NCBI RefSeq assembly: GCF_015832195.1 | Contig: NC_052030.1 | Coordinates: forward strand, 9,319,439-9,383,438 | Direction: 5' to 3' | Source: Motacilla alba alba | Taxonomy: Eukaryota; Chordata; Aves; Passeriformes; Motacillidae | DNA: 64,000 bases | Shown here: positions 61,001 to 64,000 of the stretch, piece by piece | How the letters are laid out: the number at the start of each line of letters is the position of its first letter | Position numbering within the stretch: position 1 is the first letter of the stretch | Position numbers and translations under genes: made by a program | Notes under the pieces: generated by a model | Databases searched by the model: none | What the model saw: only the letters and a program-made list of their open reading frames with translations | What the model was told of the DNA's origin: nothing

Positions 61001-64000
61001 AGCACAGGGTCATCCATAAAAGCTGGAAGGGCATTAAGGTAGATGGAGATGAGGAAAGAGAACACCAGAAAGAAGGAGAAAAAGAACTCGCTGTAAGTCA
61101 TGACAGCATCTATCCTTTTAAAATAATTAATAAATGATTAATGGCATAAATTACCATAAGATGTGTTATGACATGTTGCAGAGACATTTATAAATGTCTG
61201 TGCCTTAGTTTATGGCAGCCTTTATGCAGCCCTCATAAATTGAAGGGTGTAAATCAATGTGGCTGCCTCTGAAATGGGTTAGAGCACGTCCTAAAATCAT
61301 TTGTAAGGGATAAGGCAATTTCTGCCCGTCCGTATTAACAAAGTCTCTATAAATACAATCTTCATCCAGACTCAGCCTATTATAATTCAGTTACTGTGGT
61401 AGACACTCAAGAGATGATGAAATTAGGGCTACCTGAAGCTGTCCCTTCATAGTGTCATTGGGGACAACGTGCCAACAAAAGAGTCACCCACCCCAGTCCT
61501 TCCCAAGGAGCTGGCATGAGGTGACACCCTGTCACCATCATATTTTCTGGAAAAATCCTCTTTGCCTAGGATTCTTCTCCTGGGAAGCTGAGAAGCCTCA
61601 GAGAAAAAGGAAAACACTATCATCTCATTTGCTTCTCCTGCGTTTTGCTGCTTTGGAATGTGGTTGGAGATTGTTTATCCAACATGTGAATTGTTTTGGC
61701 TTAATGACCCATCACAGTCAGGCCATGTCAGACTCTGGAGAGAGAGCCACGAGATTCATTATTATCTTTTAGCCTTCTGTCTGTATCCTTCCTCTATTCT
61801 TTAGTATAGTTTTAGTATAGCGTTCTTTTATATAGTATAAAACACGAAATAATAAATTAGCCTTCTGAGAACATGGAGTCAGACTCATCATTCCCCCCCT
61901 TCGTCTGGGGACCCCAAAATGCCACAACACCCAGCAGCCCCTGCCCTGTCCACATGCAGCAAGGACAGAGCTGCTCCTGAAGCAGGGAGGACACCAGCAT
62001 CCCACCTGGCACCATGCAGGAAGAACAAGGAACATCTTGGAGCCACCACAAACAGAGCAGCCTTGGGACGAGCATCATCCCTGCACACCCCCGAGCACTG
62101 ATCCCTGCCAGGACACGCTCCCTCCCCTCTCCAAGCACAGATACAAGGTGTGAAGGGAGGATTGCCCTCACCTTTGCAGGCTCCAGCAGCTCCCAGGTGG
62201 TAGATTGCAGCCAGGATGCGCCACACGGCCGCCTGCTCCTCCGCGGTGATGCCCAGCGTGCCCATGGCAGCCCGGAGCTGGGAGAAGGCCACCGAGGCTC
62301 TCTGCTTGTCCTCAGGCTGCAGGGGGACAGAGCCAGGGGGTCACTGCCTCTGCTGGACACCGTGCCCGACAGAAGGGAGAGGGAAACCACCAGGACAGCA
62401 AGGGACCCTCAGAAAATTTGGAGCAAGTGGAGAAGCCACCGGCAGGTTCCTCGGGTGCCTGGTGTTGGGAGCAAGCTGGATGCATCACCTTGTCCCACAA
62501 GGACAGGAAACTCCCACTTTGTGAGTGTCTACAGAGCAGCAGCTGGGGGTGGATGTTTTATTTCATGGAGTCATCGAGCAGCTTGGGTTGGAAGGGACCT
62601 TAAAGCTCATCTCCTTCCAAGCCATGGCAGGGACACCTTCCAGAGCCCAGGCTGCCCACCCAGCCCTGTGCCCTCACTCCTCACCAGACACTCCTGCCCA
62701 GAGCTGAGCCGCTCCTGGCCACCAGCAGGACCTCCCCTGCCACCTCCCACCACGGACAGCCCTCCTGCAGTCCCTGAGCTGGGGCTGCTCCGTGGGGCCA
62801 GGAGCCACCAGCTCCAGCAGGCAGCTCCCCACCTTGGCAGGGACCAGGGCCAACTCTGGGATGGCAAATCCTCAGGAATCAGAGCTGTGAAAGGGTAAAA
62901 CCCCATCTCTGAACCCAAGTCTGCTGCACCAGCAGGGTGAGGAGCTTGCTGTGCCCTCCCCAGAGCTGCTGCTCCAGCAGTCGGTTCCTTTGGCTGCCAA
63001 AGTGGAGCAGGAGCTCCCTAATGAAGATGGAATATTGGATTCATCAGTAGATGATGTAACTGTAAATTGCTGCGATTCATCCCAGCACTTTGGCTCGTGG
63101 ACAACCTGCCGGGGCTCTGCAGACAGCACAGACTAATGAGGGGCTGGAGGTGGGAGTCAGCTGCGGAGCTTTAACCCCTAAAATTCACATTCTGGGCTGC
63201 CCAAAGGTTGCTCTTGCCCCTGTGAGTTGCTGCTGCAGGGGAACACCAGGGGTGGGTGACCCTGGAGCGGCAGGATCTGGTCCCAGGGTGGCTGTGGCAT
63301 CCTGAGCAGACATCCCGGGGAGGGCAGCCCCAGTCCCAGCAGAGGGGTGCTGGGGGGCTGTTTGGGCAGACCCTTCCTCACATCCCAACATCACCTCCCT
63401 CCCCTCCTGGCTCCCAGTCCAGTGGCATCATCACGAGTCTCCCAGGAACCAGGGGACTCCAAGTCATCCTCCAGCTGGTGGTGACAAAGGGGGTGCCCTG
63501 CAGCACCCCACCTCAGGTGGGCACGAGACTCCAGCAGTTCCCTCTCCCTACCTTTGTGAAGGGTTTGATCCCAAAGGAATTGCTCTCAGCCACCTGGTGC
63601 AGGTGCAGCATCGTCCTGGGAGTGGTCACAAAAAATGAGAGTCAAGCTCCTTCCTTGCCTGCCCTCAGCACCCCCAGCCACCATCTGAGGGACCTGGATG
63701 GGACAGGCCACCACAGCACTGGAGCCTTCTCCTGGGGACACAGCCTGCTGGGAACCAGAATGAGAGGGAAAGGGATCTCTGTCTCATTTATCACCCCAAT
63801 TTCAGCTTTAGTGTAGGGGCGCCAGGAAATGCCCTCATTTCATAGAAATCTCTCTACGTGCAGGCAGATCCCATTCATGCTCTCACAGTCTCTTATCAGG
63901 GGCTCTCAAAACCCCGTGGATGGAGGGAATTTGGGTATACTGATGGGGAAGCCCTGGGCAGCCCGGGGCTGTCACACCCACCTCTCTGCCACATCCAGCC
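14754..64000 (-). CDS. MYO18B: MYO18B, unconventional myosin-XVIIIb; 3' part of the gene, 34 coding exons, 5' end outside window
   Basis: Partial gene read from right to left. It encodes 1829 residues plus stop in this window, against about 2570 in the human protein as I recall it, so roughly the first 700 residues (N-terminal extension, P-loop, switch I) lie beyond 64000. Order seen: motor from the upper 50K region to the converter (residues 1-560 of the window protein), IQ-like neck (about 563-580), WPWW lever segment, coiled coil (about 631-1315), and a polar Ser-rich tail with [15 protein letters not shown] and SIMKKYL. MYO18A has a different C terminus, so the class XVIII paralogue is clear. 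Known role of the family: a striated-muscle myosin needed for sarcomere and thick-filament organisation, with little or no motor ATPase. Switch II reads DSPGFQ rather than the canonical DIAGFE type, which fits weak ATPase activity. Exon phases all join; one frame break in w34 is described separately. Confidence 0.95.
15543..15547 (-). other. MYO18B: Apparent single-base frameshift in MYO18B exon w34
   Basis: A run of five C on the plus strand (G on the coding strand). Upstream of it the conserved frame reads [16 protein letters not shown]; downstream the conserved frame ([21 protein letters not shown], stop) needs one base fewer. With four bases the whole 34-exon model is an exact multiple of three. 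A consensus or sequencing error in a GC-rich homopolymer is the simplest explanation; a real frameshift allele is possible. Confidence 0.75.
15743..15813 (-). repeat. In-frame 21-bp coding repeat in MYO18B exon w34
   Basis: Period 21 bases, starts near 15751, 15772 and 15793. It encodes [21 protein letters not shown], two exact 7-residue units and one changed. The period is a multiple of three, so copy-number change would not break the frame. Confidence 0.9.
17845..18075 (+). mobile_element. CR1 LINE 3' fragment
   Basis: GGGCTGGATGGGATACTGGG to CCCCAACCATTCCATGATTT; same family as 12262. Lies in the intron between w33 and w34, antisense to MYO18B. Confidence 0.85.
19545..19750 (-). mobile_element. 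CR1 LINE fragment
   Basis: AGAATCACTGAGGCTGGAAA, then CCCCACCTTGTCACCCAGCC, GCACTGAGT and GATGGGGACTCCAAGCCTCC: the reverse complement of a CR1 subfamily also seen at 35735. Confidence 0.75.
19945..20042 (+). mobile_element. CR1 LINE 3' fragment
   Basis: GAGGTGTCCCTGCCCATGGC, GATGATTTTTAAGGTCCTTT and CCAGGATTCTGTGAT form a short CR1 3' end in plus orientation. Confidence 0.8.
20436..20558. repeat. Two-copy tandem duplication, about 61 bp
   Basis: GTGAGCAGGGGCACTGCCAG through GATGGTTGGCACCTTTTCCA occurs twice head to tail with almost no differences. Intron between w33 and w34. Confidence 0.93.
21280..21441 (-). CDS. MYO18B: MYO18B exon w33, Ser-rich tail
   Basis: 162 bases: [20 protein letters not shown], then [18 protein letters not shown] and GSRSTQSL. 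It corresponds to the human NVSILSSQPEGSLQSWLS region. Low-complexity Ser/Val composition, predicted disordered. Acceptor CCTCAG, donor GTGAGG; ends with two bases of Arg. Confidence 0.9.
21442..22169 (-). other. MYO18B intron between w32 and w33
   Basis: 728 bases. A short direct repeat, TTCATTATTTCCTCATTATTC, lies near 21600. Nothing else recognised. Confidence 0.7.
22170..22211 (-). CDS. MYO18B: MYO18B exon w32, 42-base small exon in the tail
   Basis: Forty-two bases: one base completes Ser, then [13 protein letters not shown] and two bases of Thr. It is recognised because human MYO18B has SVQTA directly after the acidic cluster and because the phases fit both sides (w31 ends AG, w33 starts with one base). 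Acceptor CTTGCAG, donor GTGAGT. A 46-bp minisatellite starts about 40 bases upstream of the acceptor. Confidence 0.88.
22212..23681 (-). other. MYO18B intron between w31 and w32
   Basis: Holds the 46-bp minisatellite. The remainder (22600-23680) is unique sequence with T-rich stretches near 23170-23330; no feature recognised. Confidence 0.75.
22251..22570. repeat. 46-bp minisatellite, about 7 copies, upstream of exon w32
   Basis: The unit contains GGGGACCCCAAACCCACC, ACGAGGTGCAGAACATCCCA and GCCCAACT. Single-base variants (AACATCCC / AACTTCCC, CAACT / CAGCT) mark individual units. The array begins about 40 bases from exon w32, inside the zone that should hold its branch point and polypyrimidine tract. 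Confidence 0.95.
23682..23815 (-). CDS. MYO18B: MYO18B exon w31, end of coiled coil
   Basis: 134 bases: [35 protein letters not shown], then the acidic [20 protein letters not shown] is the class XVIII rod end, and the acidic Ser cluster is a likely casein-kinase-2 type site. Acceptor GTGCAG, donor GTGAGG; ends with two bases (AG). Confidence 0.96.
23960..24305 (+). mobile_element. CR1 LINE 3' fragment
   Basis: About 345 bases, again with GGATGGATGGGATATTGGGA, GGTGTCCCTGCCCATGGCAG and an AACCCAAACCATCCCAGGAT end. Its low edge is only about 145 bases from the acceptor of exon w31, on the intron side. Confidence 0.85.
26510..26760. promoter_or_regulatory. Candidate conserved element in the 7.35-kb intron
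   Basis: TATAATCTAATTAATCCAGC, ATTATTATTTTTAATTAAGC and GTGTAATTGCTGTGCGAGC: homeodomain-like TAAT cores in unique sequence with CpGs retained. Inference only. Confidence 0.25.
26985..27570. repeat. A-rich tract almost free of T and G
   Basis: About 380 bases (26985-27370) composed nearly only of A and C (AAAAC-like units), then a short unique part and a second A-rich block at 27480-27570. Seen from the gene's strand it is a T/G tract. No retrotransposon body is joined to it. Confidence 0.9.
28078..28505. repeat. Pyrimidine-rich minisatellite, about 20 units of 20-22 bp
   Basis: The unit is close to CCATCCTTCCCAGCCCCTGTT with CTCTT and TTCTC variants. On the MYO18B RNA strand it is purine-rich (GGAAGGATGG...GGGGCTGG). 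In the long intron between w30 and w31. Confidence 0.95.
30703..30825 (-). mobile_element. CR1 LINE fragment
   Basis: GGAATCATAGATTCATCCAG, CCAAGATCATCCAGTCCAAC and CAGCACTAAACCACGTCCCC match the reverse complement of an avian CR1 3' region. Confidence 0.75.
31167..31352 (-). CDS. MYO18B: MYO18B exon w30, coiled coil
   Basis: 186 bases, 62 codons: [40 protein letters not shown] and RRRMEL. The YYQRR.EE.KADM.ELVQRE run matches human MYO18B. Acceptor CCCCAG, donor GTGAGG. The following intron is the longest in the window (7.35 kb). Confidence 0.97.
31538..31675 (-). CDS. MYO18B: MYO18B exon w29, coiled coil
   Basis: 138 bases, 46 codons: [20 protein letters not shown] then [15 protein letters not shown] and KRFE. 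VSRQEA.I.DLE is conserved in class XVIII tails. Acceptor CTCCCAG, donor GTACCC. A 15-16 bp repeat array begins about 50 bases upstream of the acceptor. Confidence 0.96.
31676..32688 (-). other. MYO18B intron between w28 and w29
   Basis: 1013 bases with the 15-16 bp repeat array next to w29 and a 19-bp duplication of the w28 donor at its other end (32661-32698). Confidence 0.8.
31725..31975. repeat. 15-16 bp minisatellite upstream of exon w29
   Basis: Units of CCCCTCTGCTCATCC and variants (CTGATCC, CTGAACC, CTGCACC). About 16 units. Lies about 50-300 bases upstream of the w29 acceptor. Confidence 0.95.
32689..32772 (-). CDS. MYO18B: MYO18B exon w28, coiled coil
   Basis: 84 bases, 28 codons: [20 protein letters not shown] then EKQSLQEK. 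Acceptor CTGCAG, donor GAGAAG|GTAATT. A second donor-like copy, GAGAAG|GTGATT, lies 19 bases further into the intron because of a tandem duplication. Confidence 0.95.
32773..33432 (-). other. MYO18B intron between w27 and w28
   Basis: 660 bases of unique sequence; nothing recognised. Confidence 0.7.
33433..33549 (-). CDS. MYO18B: MYO18B exon w27, coiled coil
   Basis: 117 bases, 39 codons: [20 protein letters not shown] then [36 protein letters not shown] is a myosin-II/XVIII rod signature. Acceptor CTGCAG, donor GTAGGA. Confidence 0.97.
33550..33929 (-). other. MYO18B intron between w26 and w27
   Basis: 380 bases. On the minus strand it holds ATATTTACCAAATATCCCAG-like repeated pieces near 33740-33800. 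No feature recognised. Confidence 0.7.
33930..34043 (-). CDS. MYO18B: MYO18B exon w26, coiled coil
   Basis: 114 bases, 38 codons: [20 protein letters not shown] to LSRSKTL. The acceptor is TTCCCAG. The donor is CTG|GTGGGT, chosen because the next exon starts VDEQ, giving the family order L-V-D-E-Q. Confidence 0.93.
34330..34505. promoter_or_regulatory. Candidate conserved intronic element with two CACGTG E-boxes
   Basis: AT-rich, unique-looking sequence with CACGTG at 34425-34430 and 34453-34458 on either side of the palindrome ATTTGCAAAT (34442-34451), and several TAAT cores. Inference only; conservation could not be tested. Confidence 0.3.
34785..34875. repeat. Poly-T tract facing a poly-A tract
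   Basis: TTTTTTGG-type runs and a 14-base T run (34787-34840) are followed after about 30 bases by A14GA10 (34851-34872). The two arms can pair as an imperfect hairpin. Confidence 0.85.
35735..36125 (-). mobile_element. CR1 LINE fragment, longest in the window
   Basis: About 390 bases from AATCCCAGAATCCCAGAGTC through GGGGACTCCAAACCTCCCTG to CCCCCTGAGCCTCCTTTTCC. Reverse complement orientation, so sense to MYO18B. It extends further 5' in CR1 than the other copies. Confidence 0.8.
37142..37288 (-). CDS. MYO18B: MYO18B exon w25, coiled coil
   Basis: 147 bases, 49 codons: [20 protein letters not shown] is nearly invariant in MYO18B; the Ala/Pro-rich [13 protein letters not shown] part is variable. 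Acceptor TCCCAG, donor GTAGGG. Confidence 0.96.
37289..39729 (-). other. MYO18B intron between w24 and w25 (2.4 kb)
   Basis: Contains the solo LTR at 39250. Otherwise unique sequence with no recognised feature. Confidence 0.75.
39250..39609 (+). mobile_element. Solo LTR, same family as the one at 61530, with 6-bp target-site duplication
   Basis: 360 bases starting TGTCACTG and ending CTCAACA, flanked by agcagc on both sides (39244-39249 and 39610-39615). It shares with 61530 the blocks TTTTGCTGCTTTGGAATGTG, GGAGATTGTTTATCCAACAT, TTGTTTTGGCTTAATGACC and AATAATAAAT. It is about 37 bases shorter; the 61530 copy carries an extra AGAGAAAAAGG stretch. Antisense to MYO18B, intron between w24 and w25. 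Confidence 0.88.
39730..39834 (-). CDS. MYO18B: MYO18B exon w24, coiled coil
   Basis: 105 bases, 35 codons: [20 protein letters not shown] then [15 protein letters not shown], almost identical to human MYO18B. Acceptor CCGCAG, donor GTAAGG. A solo LTR ends 120 bases away on the 3' (low-coordinate) side. Confidence 0.97.
39835..40398 (-). other. MYO18B intron between w23 and w24
   Basis: 564 bases, GC-rich, nothing recognised. Confidence 0.7.
40399..40509 (-). CDS. MYO18B: MYO18B exon w23, coiled coil
   Basis: 111 bases, 37 codons: [20 protein letters not shown] to [18 protein letters not shown] and EELED..KSCQKR match the family closely. Acceptor TTTCAG, donor GTAGGT. Confidence 0.96.
40611..40805 (-). 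CDS. MYO18B: MYO18B exon w22, coiled coil
   Basis: 195 bases, 65 codons: [20 protein letters not shown] through AVDHLEQ. The central STPGATDT stretch interrupts the heptads at about the position of the human GSPSLGEN interruption. Acceptor GCCCAG, donor GTAACC. Confidence 0.94.
40806..41378 (-). other. MYO18B intron between w21 and w22
   Basis: 573 bases, C-rich on the plus strand; nothing recognised. Confidence 0.7.
41379..41502 (-). CDS. MYO18B: MYO18B exon w21, coiled coil
   Basis: 124 bases: [20 protein letters not shown] to LQQSLE. LAQALG.S.FEK.LREK is strongly MYO18B-like. Acceptor CTCCAG, donor GTAAGA, ends in phase 0. Confidence 0.96.
41530..41625 (+). mobile_element. Degraded CR1 LINE 3' fragment
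   Basis: GGCAGTGGAAGGAGAATATT then GGAGCTGGATGAGCTTTAAG and ATCCCTTCCATCCTAAACC. It sits only about 30 bases from the acceptor side of exon w21. Confidence 0.6.
41764..41918 (-). CDS. MYO18B: MYO18B exon w20, coiled coil
   Basis: 155 bases: [34 protein letters not shown], then [11 protein letters not shown]. The GC content is higher than in neighbouring exons and the residues are Ala/Arg-shifted against human (LGELQSAYDGAKKM). Acceptor CCGCAG, donor GTAAGG, ends with two bases of Lys. Confidence 0.95.
41919..42956 (-). other. MYO18B intron between w19 and w20, GC-AG type
   Basis: 1038 bases. The donor is GCAAGT and the acceptor CCGCAG. No mobile element recognised. Confidence 0.8.
42957..43081 (-). 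CDS. MYO18B: MYO18B exon w19, coiled coil (GC donor)
   Basis: 125 bases: [20 protein letters not shown] to TGLEQK. DEWQ.RFDCAQ is a MYO18B signature. The acceptor is CTGGCAG. The donor reads AAAAG|GCAAGT, a GC donor with otherwise perfect consensus; no GT nearby keeps the frame and the homology (LEQK then LGEA). Confidence 0.94.
43082..43553 (-). other. MYO18B intron between w18 and w19
   Basis: 472 bases, containing only the CCCAT microsatellite. Confidence 0.75.
43274..43317. repeat. CCCAT pentanucleotide microsatellite
   Basis: About eight uninterrupted CCCAT units in the intron between w18 and w19. Confidence 0.95.
43554..43662 (-). CDS. MYO18B: MYO18B exon w18, coiled coil
   Basis: 109 bases: [20 protein letters not shown] through [10 protein letters not shown] plus one base. 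The Gly/Ser stretch at the end breaks the coiled coil at the same place as in human MYO18B. Acceptor CCCCAG, donor GTAGGG, phase 1. Confidence 0.95.
43774..43893 (-). CDS. MYO18B: MYO18B exon w17, coiled coil
   Basis: 120 bases, 40 codons: [20 protein letters not shown] to RELQELQ. The DERYKGDV block is conserved in class XVIII tails. Acceptor CCCCAG, donor GTACAG. Confidence 0.95.
43894..45085 (-). other. MYO18B intron between w16 and w17
   Basis: 1192 bases with a CR1 fragment at 44690-44855 and a short TTTTGGGGTCTGTA repeat (45035-45065). Otherwise nothing recognised. Confidence 0.75.
44690..44855 (-). mobile_element. CR1 LINE 3' fragment
   Basis: GGAATCCCAGGATGGTTTGG, CACCTTCCACTAGCCCTGGT and AGCCACAGCTTCTCTGGGCA; reverse-complement CR1 3' end. 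Confidence 0.85.
45086..45175 (-). CDS. MYO18B: MYO18B exon w16, coiled coil
   Basis: 90 bases, 30 codons, [15 protein letters not shown] to SLESK. Heptad-like charged and Leu pattern. The acceptor is CCTAG (weaker than CAG), the donor GTACAG. Confidence 0.94.
45176..46277 (-). other. MYO18B intron between w15 and w16
   Basis: 1102 bases of unique sequence; a short CCTGT run lies near 46230. Nothing else recognised. Confidence 0.7.
46278..46421 (-). CDS. MYO18B: MYO18B exon w15, neck to rod junction
   Basis: 144 bases: [35 protein letters not shown], then [14 protein letters not shown] is the myosin-II-like junction ('W.WW.LF..vkPLL') that leads into the coiled coil. Acceptor CCACAG, donor GTGAGT; phase 0. 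Confidence 0.97.
46422..47253 (-). other. MYO18B intron between w14 and w15
   Basis: 832 bases, about half of it the probable LTR at 46780-47218, which ends only about 36 bases from exon w14. Confidence 0.65.
46780..47218 (+). mobile_element. Probable solo LTR, plus orientation
   Basis: AT-richer block with a late AAATAATAAACACCTGGGT polyadenylation-like segment and a conserved-looking end TCAGGTGCCTTCAATCCAGA. Its layout resembles avian ERV LTRs. No target-site duplication was recognised. It lies in the intron between w14 and w15, antisense to the gene. Confidence 0.45.
47254..47382 (-). CDS. MYO18B: MYO18B exon w14, end of converter and IQ-like motif
   Basis: 129 bases: [18 protein letters not shown], then [33 protein letters not shown] fits the IQ pattern IQ..(C)RG...R with Leu at the first place, so it is the light-chain binding site of the neck. 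Acceptor TCCCAG, donor GTACCC, phase 0 at both ends. Confidence 0.97.
47383..48800 (-). other. MYO18B intron between w13 and w14
   Basis: Contains the ATGG array. The stretch 47950-48620 is unique, AT-balanced and keeps many CpGs, so it could be under constraint; no feature recognised. Confidence 0.7.
47517..47731. repeat. ATGG/GGAT tetranucleotide array with GAGG variants
   Basis: Left part mixes ATGGATGG with GAGGGATGG blocks (8- and 12-bp higher-order units); the right part is a pure ATGG run. Intron between w13 and w14. Long open frames (MDGWMDG, HPSIHPS) here are artefacts of the repeat. Confidence 0.97.
48801..48866 (-). CDS. MYO18B: MYO18B exon w13, converter
   Basis: 66 bases, 22 codons: [20 protein letters not shown] then TQ. 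It is the 'iG.TkvF' part of the converter; the VFLK continuation is in w14. Acceptor CCACAG, donor GTACCA. Phase 0 at both ends. Confidence 0.96.
48867..50470 (-). other. MYO18B intron between w12 and w13
   Basis: 1604 bases of unique sequence; nothing recognised. Confidence 0.7.
50471..50580 (-). CDS. MYO18B: MYO18B exon w12, converter
   Basis: 110 bases: [20 protein letters not shown] to VPDESK, matching the converter start ('g.p.R..f..F..Ry..l'). Acceptor CCCCCAG, donor GTGTGT, ends in phase 0. Confidence 0.96.
50581..51122 (-). other. MYO18B intron between w11 and w12
   Basis: 542 bases, nothing recognised beyond a short GGGGAATTTCTGA-like repeat near 50980. Confidence 0.7.
51123..51315 (-). 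CDS. MYO18B: MYO18B exon w11, actin-binding helix and SH region
   Basis: 193 bases: [20 protein letters not shown] is the 'L..Lm..L..T.PHFVRCIIPN' equivalent, with the Arg of FVRC replaced by His. A Pro-rich insert of about 20 residues follows, then [20 protein letters not shown] (the reactive-thiol helix region). Acceptor CTCCAG, donor GTATGT, ends in phase 1. Confidence 0.96.
51540..51600 (-). mobile_element. Short CR1 3' end
   Basis: GTAGAATCACGGAATGGTTT then GGATTGGAAGGATTTAAAAT; about 60 bases of reverse-complement CR1 3' end. Confidence 0.6.
51795..52120. repeat. TCTGTGTGA-type minisatellite
   Basis: Units of 8-12 bp built from GATCTGTGTGA and GAGACCTGTGTGT. About 30 units over 320 bases, in the intron between w10 and w11. 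Confidence 0.95.
52344..52527 (-). CDS. MYO18B: MYO18B exon w10, lower 50K / loop 2 region
   Basis: 184 bases: [20 protein letters not shown], then [13 protein letters not shown] and QIKLQA. It covers the loop 2 actin-binding surface and the following helix. Acceptor CCCGCAG, donor GTGAGT, ends in phase 0. CpG-rich compared with the flanking introns. Confidence 0.95.
52528..53161 (-). other. MYO18B intron between w9 and w10
   Basis: 634 bases with a CR1 fragment at 52885; otherwise unique. Confidence 0.75.
52885..53005 (-). mobile_element. CR1 LINE fragment
   Basis: GATACCTTCCACCAGCCCAG, GTCCAACCTGGCCTTGGACA and TTCCAGAGATGGAACAGGG. Reverse-complement CR1 lacking the extreme 3' end. Confidence 0.8.
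53162..53321 (-). CDS. MYO18B: MYO18B exon w9, motor domain
   Basis: 160 bases: [40 protein letters not shown] and VLQNST. RYDLTGW is the equivalent of 'V.Y...gwleKN' in conventional myosins. Acceptor GCCACAG, donor GTAAGT (a perfect consensus). It starts with two bases and ends with two. Confidence 0.95.
53442..53589 (-). CDS. MYO18B: MYO18B exon w8, motor domain (NAGNAG acceptor)
   Basis: 148 bases, beginning [10 protein letters not shown] and containing [14 protein letters not shown], the class XVIII form of the 'GilslLdEec..p' motif, then FERLCSYF. Ends in phase 1 at a GTGAGT donor. The acceptor is a tandem CAGCAG, so the exon may start three bases earlier (53592), adding one Gln. Confidence 0.93.
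53590..53949 (-). other. MYO18B intron between w7 and w8
   Basis: 360 bases; nothing recognised. Confidence 0.7.
53950..54030 (-). CDS. MYO18B: MYO18B exon w7, motor domain
   Basis: 81 bases, 27 codons, [12 protein letters not shown] to DLSCSQ. It corresponds to the myosin segment after the relay helix ('i.w.fidfg.d...idlie'), with FDLP conserved in MYO18B. Acceptor TTTTCCAG, donor GTACCC, phase 0 at both ends. Confidence 0.92.
54031..54633 (-). other. MYO18B intron between w6 and w7
   Basis: 603 bases with a short CR1 end at 54350. Confidence 0.75.
54350..54445 (-). mobile_element. Short CR1 3' end
   Basis: AGAATTCCAAAATGGTTTGG, then GTTGGGAAAAATCCTC and GTTCCAACCCCCCTGCC. Reverse complement. 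Confidence 0.65.
54634..54826 (-). CDS. MYO18B: MYO18B exon w6, switch II and relay helix
   Basis: 193 bases: [20 protein letters not shown] through [14 protein letters not shown] is switch II; active myosins have DIxGFE here, so the catalytic Glu is replaced by Gln, as in other class XVIII myosins. [20 protein letters not shown] is the relay helix region. Acceptor TTCCCAG, donor GTGAGG; ends in phase 0. Confidence 0.97.
54827..55806 (-). other. MYO18B intron between w5 and w6
   Basis: 980 bases, more than a third of it the AT array at 55225-55575. Confidence 0.75.
55225..55575. repeat. AT-rich array with TATATATCC/GGATATATA inverted units
   Basis: Runs of TATAGTATATATATCC, ATATATAGGATATATA and relatives. 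The ATATCC and GGATAT units face each other repeatedly, giving large hairpin potential. Intron between w5 and w6. Confidence 0.9.
55807..55897 (-). CDS. MYO18B: MYO18B exon w5, motor domain
   Basis: 91 bases encoding [20 protein letters not shown] and AVVSLIN. This corresponds to the canonical 'rDalaKalYsrLFdwlV..iN' helix ahead of switch II. Acceptor GCCAG, donor GTACCA; ends with two bases of an Arg codon. Confidence 0.96.
56124..56185 (-). mobile_element. Short CR1 3' end
   Basis: CACGGAATCATCAAGGTCGG followed by AAAAGACCTCCGAGATCATC and AAGTCCAACC, the reverse complement of a CR1 3' end. Confidence 0.7.
56700..56800. repeat. TA-rich microsatellite
   Basis: TATATATATA and ATATAAAATATA runs followed by GAGAGAGA. 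Intron between w4 and w5. Confidence 0.9.
57188..57599 (+). mobile_element. Solo LTR, related but diverged member of the same type
   Basis: About 412 bases. It begins TGTGGTTGTGATATTTTGTG and shares the order AAAATCCC, GCTAGGATTTTC, CTCCTGAGAAGCTGA, AATATAATAAACCAGCCT, CCTGAAATGGAGTCA with the other two copies. It is flanked by atgggtg (57181-57187 and 57600-57606). The exact 3' boundary is uncertain by one or two bases. Antisense to MYO18B. Confidence 0.75.
57779..57943 (-). CDS. MYO18B: MYO18B exon w4, motor domain
   Basis: 165 bases, residues [12 protein letters not shown] through EESPPG. It contains [20 protein letters not shown], the myosin 'AallLGv...L...l' segment. Starts with two bases and ends in phase 1. 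Acceptor CGGCAG, donor GTACCC. The loop after HILAQV differs from the human sequence and is a class-specific surface loop. Confidence 0.95.
58876..59205. repeat. Minisatellite, about 15 units of roughly 21 and 14 bp
   Basis: Built from CCAGCACCCCACACTGCCCA plus TT or CT, alternating with shorter CCAGCACCCCACACTGCT units. G-rich on the MYO18B RNA strand. Intron between w3 and w4. Confidence 0.95.
61085..61425. promoter_or_regulatory. Candidate conserved intronic element with an 18-base palindrome
   Basis: AT-rich, non-repetitive sequence between w3 and w4. It holds a perfect palindrome AGACATTTATAAATGTCT at 61182-61199 and several TAAT and TTATG cores. It differs in texture from the GC-rich sequence around it. 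Confidence 0.28.
61530..61926 (+). mobile_element. Solo LTR of an avian endogenous retrovirus, with 6-bp target-site duplication
   Basis: 397 bases starting TGTCACC and ending CCACA, flanked by the perfect direct repeat acaccc (61524-61529 and 61927-61932). It contains AATAATAAATTAGCC near its 3' end (polyadenylation signal) followed by a GAGAACATGGAGTCAGA stretch. It is very similar to the element at 39250. No internal retroviral genes are attached. It lies antisense to MYO18B in the intron between w3 and w4. Confidence 0.88.
62172..62316 (-). CDS. MYO18B: MYO18B exon w3, motor domain
   Basis: 145 bases starting at [14 protein letters not shown] and ending GAAGACK plus one base (phase 1). 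It contains [11 protein letters not shown], the class XVIII version of the myosin 'ailhlGn' helix. Acceptor CTGCAG, donor GTGAGG. Confidence 0.96.
62317..63551 (-). other. MYO18B intron between w2 and w3
   Basis: 1235 bases with a CR1 3' end at 62560; the rest is unique. Confidence 0.75.
62560..62680 (-). mobile_element. CR1 LINE 3' fragment
   Basis: TCATGGAGTCATCGAGCAGC, TTGGGTTGGAAGGGACCTTA and CCATGGCAGGGACACCTTCC; reverse-complement CR1 3' end. Confidence 0.8.
63552..63615 (-). CDS. MYO18B: MYO18B exon w2, motor domain
   Basis: Sixty-four bases: one base completes the preceding codon, followed by 21 codons including [14 protein letters not shown]. The acceptor is CCCAG and the donor GTAGGG. 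The motif matches AENNAFGI-type sequence in class XVIII motors, in the upper 50-kDa region. Ends in phase 0. Confidence 0.93.
63616..63981 (-). other. MYO18B intron between w1 and w2
   Basis: 366 bases; nothing recognised. Confidence 0.7.
63982..64000 (-). CDS. MYO18B: MYO18B exon w1 (partial, cut by the window edge)
   Basis: Nineteen bases ending in a GTGGGT donor. They read LDVAE plus two bases that join w2 to give an Arg codon (AG|G). The reading fits the class XVIII motor just before the [11 protein letters not shown] segment. Only a short piece is visible, so the call rests on frame continuity with w2 and on the donor site. Confidence 0.7.
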
